64,000 nt of DNA from Paenibacillus_E qinlingensis. GTDB lineage: Bacteria; Bacillota; Bacilli; Paenibacillales; NBRC-103111. The notes under the pieces were generated by a model. It had not been told where the DNA came from. It saw only the letters and a program-made list of their open reading frames with translations, and did not search any database. Of this stretch, positions 61,120 through 64,000 are shown piece by piece (position 1 is the first letter of the stretch; every line of letters begins with the position of its first letter). Location of the stretch: NCBI RefSeq assembly GCF_028746185.1, contig NZ_JAQIVH010000003.1:558001-622000 (forward strand). The letters run 5' to 3'. The translations under genes and the position numbers were made by a program.

Positions 61120-61749
61120 TTGGACGAAGATTTGATATCTAAAAAAGAGCTGCTCGAGCTAACAGGGATATCTTATGGTCAATTATACCGCTGGAAGCGC
61201 AAAAATTTAGTTCCTGAGGAATGGTTTATACGGAAATCTGCGTTTACAGGACAGGAAACGTTTTTTCCGAAGGGGCAAATGCTAGCGCGTATCGATAAAA
61301 TTGTTAATATGAAAGACGATTTATCACTGGATGAATTAGCGGATGTGTTCTCTATCGTTCCTAGTGATATGAAAATAGACAAACTAGAACTTAGCAAACG
61401 CAACATTGTTTCATTGAAAACCATAGACTATGCATCGCCATTTTTGGGAGCGACCGCGGTATACAGCTTTGAAGAAACGTTGTTTCTATTCCTCTTAGAG
61501 GATTGCTTACAATCCGGCGAGATGAGCCTTGATGAAGGGAAATACTTGCTTCTGACGATGAAAGAGCAATATGCCAAGTTCGAAGGCAAGCCTTGTGATC
61601 TGATTTATATACGTAAGATGGGCTTAACCTTATTTCTACTCGTTACGACAGGCAGTGAATTATTCTTCGAGCAAGGCGTGAAAGTTGTGTTCCGCATGCA
61701 GGTGGCAAAGAAGATTGAAGAACTGAAGCTGAAAATAACAACAACGTGA
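61120..61749 (+). CDS. yhbD: YhbD-like DUF4004 protein with MerR-type helix-turn-helix
   Basis: The 209-residue protein starts DEDLISKKELLELTGISYGQ and LYRWKRKNLVPEEWF, a MerR-like DNA-binding helix-turn-helix with wing, followed by QETFFPKGQMLARIDKIV and a helical C-terminal half. In B. subtilis yhbD directly precedes the bactofilin genes yhbE and yhbF, exactly the order seen here. Start TTG 61120 is chosen: AAGGAGGG lies seven bases before it. The frame start at 60967 would add a spurious hydrophobic and poly-Ser stretch. It may regulate the bactofilin genes or their assembly. Confidence 0.85.
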   Translation: MDEDLISKKELLELTGISYGQLYRWKRKNLVPEEWFIRKSAFTGQETFFPKGQMLARIDKIVNMKDDLSLDELADVFSIVPSDMKIDKLELSKRNIVSLKTIDYASPFLGATAVYSFEETLFLFLLEDCLQSGEMSLDEGKYLLLTMKEQYAKFEGKPCDLIYIRKMGLTLFLLVTTGSELFFEQGVKVVFRMQVAKKIEELKLKITTT

Positions 61750-61762
61750 GGAGGTGACACCT

Positions 61763-62443
61763 ATGCATACAGCAGAATTGAAGCGTAAATTGATGATATC
61801 CGGAATAGGATCTTCTAATGGTGGGAGCTTCCGGACGGTTAAAATAGACGGCATAGGGCGTTTGGAGGGGGACGTTATATGCTCCGATTTTACGCTAAAT
61901 GGGCGTGCAGAAGTGAATGGCAGTATTATTTCTGAAACGGCTGAATTGCATGGAACGCTAACGATTCAGGGAAATCTGAAGGCCAAGCGTACCCGAATTC
62001 ATGGCAAAGTCAAGATTGAGGGCAATTATGCGGGCGAGAGCCTTGAAATTAATGGTGCTTCAATAATAACAGGCAACTGTGAGGCGGAAAAGTTTAATGC
62101 CAATGGTAAGCTGCAGGTGGGCGCACTAAATGCAGATACGATTCTTGTTACCTTGCATGGGCATTGTAAAATTTCAGAGATCGGCGGAGAACGAATCCAA
62201 ATACGCAAGCAGCGGGGCATTGGTTTAGCAAGTTGGTTGAAGATTCTCCCCTTGGGCATCGGCAATCATTTGACGGTTCAAACCATTGAAGGCGACCATA
62301 TTTACTTGGAATATACAACGGCAGATGTAGTAAGAGGAGCGGATATTACAATCGGACCTGGTTGCGAGATCGGACTCATCGAATATACGGCAAAGCTTGA
62401 GCAAGATAAGCAATCTAAGGTGAAACGCAGTGAAAAAGTGTAG
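61763..62443 (+). CDS. yhbE: Bactofilin (BacE/YhbE-like)
   Basis: The 226-residue protein is a right-handed beta-helix polymer-forming bactofilin: repeats with alternating small and beta residues such as RLEGDVICSDFTLNGRAEVN, GTLTIQGNLKAKRTRIHGKV and NGASIITGNCEAEKFN, followed by a C-terminal part with EIGGERIQIRK and IEGDHIYLEYTTADVVRG. Bactofilins form filaments at the membrane; the B. subtilis pair BacE-BacF is needed for flagellar assembly. ATG 61763 fits the GAGGAGGTGA site; GTG 61754 lies within it. It is 13 bases from yhbD. Confidence 0.88.
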   Translation: MHTAELKRKLMISGIGSSNGGSFRTVKIDGIGRLEGDVICSDFTLNGRAEVNGSIISETAELHGTLTIQGNLKAKRTRIHGKVKIEGNYAGESLEINGASIITGNCEAEKFNANGKLQVGALNADTILVTLHGHCKISEIGGERIQIRKQRGIGLASWLKILPLGIGNHLTVQTIEGDHIYLEYTTADVVRGADITIGPGCEIGLIEYTAKLEQDKQSKVKRSEKV

Positions 62444-62468
62444 CAAAGAGAGGAGGGTTTGAGGTACA

Positions 62469-63209
62469 ATGGGATTAGATACAAACAAACGTTCGCAAAT
62501 TAGTAATTTGAAAATTACGGGCAGCTCTACCGCGGCAGGGGGCCAGTATGATCGAGTGAAAATTGTTGGAGAAGGCATCATTGAAGGCGATACGAAATGC
62601 CGGTTTCTGAAATGTATCGGAACATTAGAGATGGAAGGTAATTTGCAGGCAGGCGAAGCCGGTATTGTGGGCACTTTTTCATTGACGGGAAATGTTCGAA
62701 GCGATACAATGAAAAATTCGGGGACGGTGAGTATCAGTGGTGATGCAGCAATTGGCACACTTACTGGTTCAGGGACGATTGAAGTGAAAGGCCAAATGCA
62801 AGGCACCAAGGTTGCACTTAAAGGGCATATCGCTGCAGGAGGGGATTGCGAAGTCGATGTGTTTAATCTAAAGGGAATGTTTGATATTGGGGGGCTACTG
62901 AACGCAGGAGAGGTCGACATCAGGCTCTTCCAAGATTCAACGGCGAAAGAGATTGGCGGAGAGAAAATTAGAATTCGCAAAGCGAGTTTGCTTCATCCGT
63001 TTAGCCTGTTCTTCAGACCCTCACCGCATGCCAAGGTTACGGTAGCGGTTATAGAAGGGGATGATATCTACGTGGAGCACACGAGAGCCAAGGTTGTTCG
63101 CGGCAATCAAGTTGTTATCGGTCCTGGTTGTGAAATTGATTTAGTAGAATACAAGGTACACTTAGAGAAGAAGAAGGGTGCCATTGTGAAAGAATCACGC
63201 AAGTTGTAA
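62469..63209 (+). CDS. yhbF: Bactofilin (BacF/YhbF-like)
   Basis: The 246-residue second bactofilin shares the layout of its neighbour: beta-helix repeats (VKIVGEGIIEGDTKCRFLKC, GTVSISGDAAIGTLTGSGTI, LKGHIAAGGDCEVDVFNLKG), then EIGGEKIRIRKAS and IEGDDIYVEHTRAKVVRGNQ and the shared end VIGPGCEIDLVEYKVHLEK. The near-identical C-terminal block in both proteins shows an old tandem duplication. GAGGAGG lies upstream of the ATG. It should co-polymerise with the preceding bactofilin. Confidence 0.88.
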   Translation: MGLDTNKRSQISNLKITGSSTAAGGQYDRVKIVGEGIIEGDTKCRFLKCIGTLEMEGNLQAGEAGIVGTFSLTGNVRSDTMKNSGTVSISGDAAIGTLTGSGTIEVKGQMQGTKVALKGHIAAGGDCEVDVFNLKGMFDIGGLLNAGEVDIRLFQDSTAKEIGGEKIRIRKASLLHPFSLFFRPSPHAKVTVAVIEGDDIYVEHTRAKVVRGNQVVIGPGCEIDLVEYKVHLEKKKGAIVKESRKL

Positions 63210-63265
63210 TATGTCTGTATGTTCAGCGTGTAAGGCGAAAACAAATCGTAAAGGAATGTGTACGA

Positions 63266-64000
63266 ATGACGAGTTCAAATAATAAAGTAGGCTTCGTCTT
63301 AGCAGGTCTACTCTTAGCCATGTTAATGGCGTCAATGGATAATACAATTGTTGCCACAGCGATGGGAACCATTGTAGGAGATCTTGGCGGACTAGATAAG
63401 TTCGTTTGGGTAACATCTGCCTATATGGTCGCTGAAATGGCGGGTATGCCGATTTTCGGGAAACTGTCCGATATGTTCGGGCGCAAACGATTTTTCATTT
63501 TTGGATTAATAGTCTTCTTAGCCGCCTCCATCTTGTGTGGTACGGCAGAAAGCATTGTGCAGCTTAGTATTTATCGAGCACTGCAAGGTATTGGTGGCGG
63601 AGCGCTGATTCCAATTGCATTCACAATCATGTTTGATACGGTACCTGTTGAACAACGCGGGAAGTTAGGCGGTTTGTTCGGTGCGGTATTCGGTTTGTCC
63701 AGTATTTTTGGACCGTTGCTAGGTGCCTATATAACGGATTATATTAACTGGCATTGGGTCTTCTATGTCAATATTCCTCTTGGTATTTTGGCTCTGATTT
63801 TTATTGCGATCTACTACAAAGAATCACCGATTCATACGAAGCAGAAGATCGACTGGTGGGGGGCCGTTACATTGGTTGGCGCCGTTGTCAGCATGATGTT
63901 TGCCCTTGAGCTTGGCGGAAATAAATATGCATGGGATTCCAGCTTAATTATCGGACTGTTTGCAGCATTCACTGTGCTAACGATTTGCTTTATCATCATT
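63266..64000 (+). CDS. MFS drug exporter of the DHA2 (14-TM) family, 3' truncated by the window edge
   Basis: An open frame of 245 codons runs from ATG 63266 to the last base without a stop. It shows the DHA2 signatures: MASMDNTIVATAMGTIVGDL in the first segment (motif D1-like), GKLSDMFGRKRFF (motif A), RALQGIGGGALIPIAF (motif B), FGLSSIFGPLLGAYITDY (motif C) and NWHWVFYVNIPLG. These proton-driven pumps of the EmrB/QacA group export drugs or metabolites. AAAGGAATG lies upstream. About half of the expected 480-540 residues is visible. It follows the bactofilin operon by 56 bases. Confidence 0.92.
   Translation, partial: MTSSNNKVGFVLAGLLLAMLMASMDNTIVATAMGTIVGDLGGLDKFVWVTSAYMVAEMAGMPIFGKLSDMFGRKRFFIFGLIVFLAASILCGTAESIVQLSIYRALQGIGGGALIPIAFTIMFDTVPVEQRGKLGGLFGAVFGLSSIFGPLLGAYITDYINWHWVFYVNIPLGILALIFIAIYYKESPIHTKQKIDWWGAVTLVGAVVSMMFALELGGNKYAWDSSLIIGLFAAFTVLTICFIII

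Noticed and set aside
62225..62980. Minus-strand frame of 251 codons under the bactofilin genes
   Set aside because: Long antisense frames are common opposite repetitive beta-helix genes; composition is unnatural (Pro/Ser/Ile-rich) and the plus strand has clear bactofilins.

Overview
The window looks like a chromosomal segment of a low-to-mid GC, endospore-forming Firmicute, most probably Paenibacillus or a close relative. The evidence is the mixture of YesM/YesN-type sensor-regulator pairs with sugar ABC genes, YtxC and gamma-SASP-like sporulation genes, T-box and S-box RNA switches, a liaFSR cassette, the yhbD-bactofilin-bactofilin set, AAGGAGG-type ribosome binding sites and frequent TTG/GTG starts. 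It holds about 55 genes. I see no rRNA, tRNA, insertion sequence or prophage gene. The identification is by inspection only; no database search was run.

Region 1 (1-20.5 kb) is a carbohydrate-utilisation island. A truncated solute-binding protein, a membrane-anchored AraC regulator and a divergent GH36-type glycosidase come first, then a 5'-3' exonuclease. A repeat-rich gap with a long GTAGAA microsatellite follows. Next comes an alpha-galactoside locus: an orphan solute-binding lipoprotein, a YesM-like kinase and YesN-like regulator, a complete binding protein-permease-permease set, a GH36 alpha-galactosidase, an opposite-strand AraC regulator and a probable tagaturonate epimerase (UxaE).

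Region 2 (20.5-35.7 kb) is mostly housekeeping: two small conserved proteins, an HRDC protein, T-box-tyrS, corA with an unidentified structured leader, an S-box-metA-metI-metC operon, mqnC (futalosine route to menaquinone), a 5-copy palindromic 52-bp tandem repeat, a 33-residue membrane peptide, ytxC, T-box-thrS, a 3D-domain protein and a very small SASP-like gene.

Region 3 (35.8-51.2 kb) covers signalling, envelope stress and nitrogen: an unusual chemoreceptor, amtB, liaF-liaS-liaR, a YugN-like protein, an HtrA protease followed by an OmpR/kinase pair, ispH, a DUF2062 membrane protein, a DAHP synthase with a regulatory N-domain, and a glutamine synthetase of GSI-beta type behind a perfect GlnR/TnrA-type box.

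Region 4 (51.2-64 kb) has an FMN reductase, a DUF1800/DUF1501 pair, a Mug-type DNA glycosylase, serC, an NrdR-box-controlled nrdI-nrdE-nrdF operon with a long leader, a second repeat-rich gap related to the one in region 1, the yhbD-bactofilin-bactofilin operon, and the start of an MFS exporter that runs off the window.
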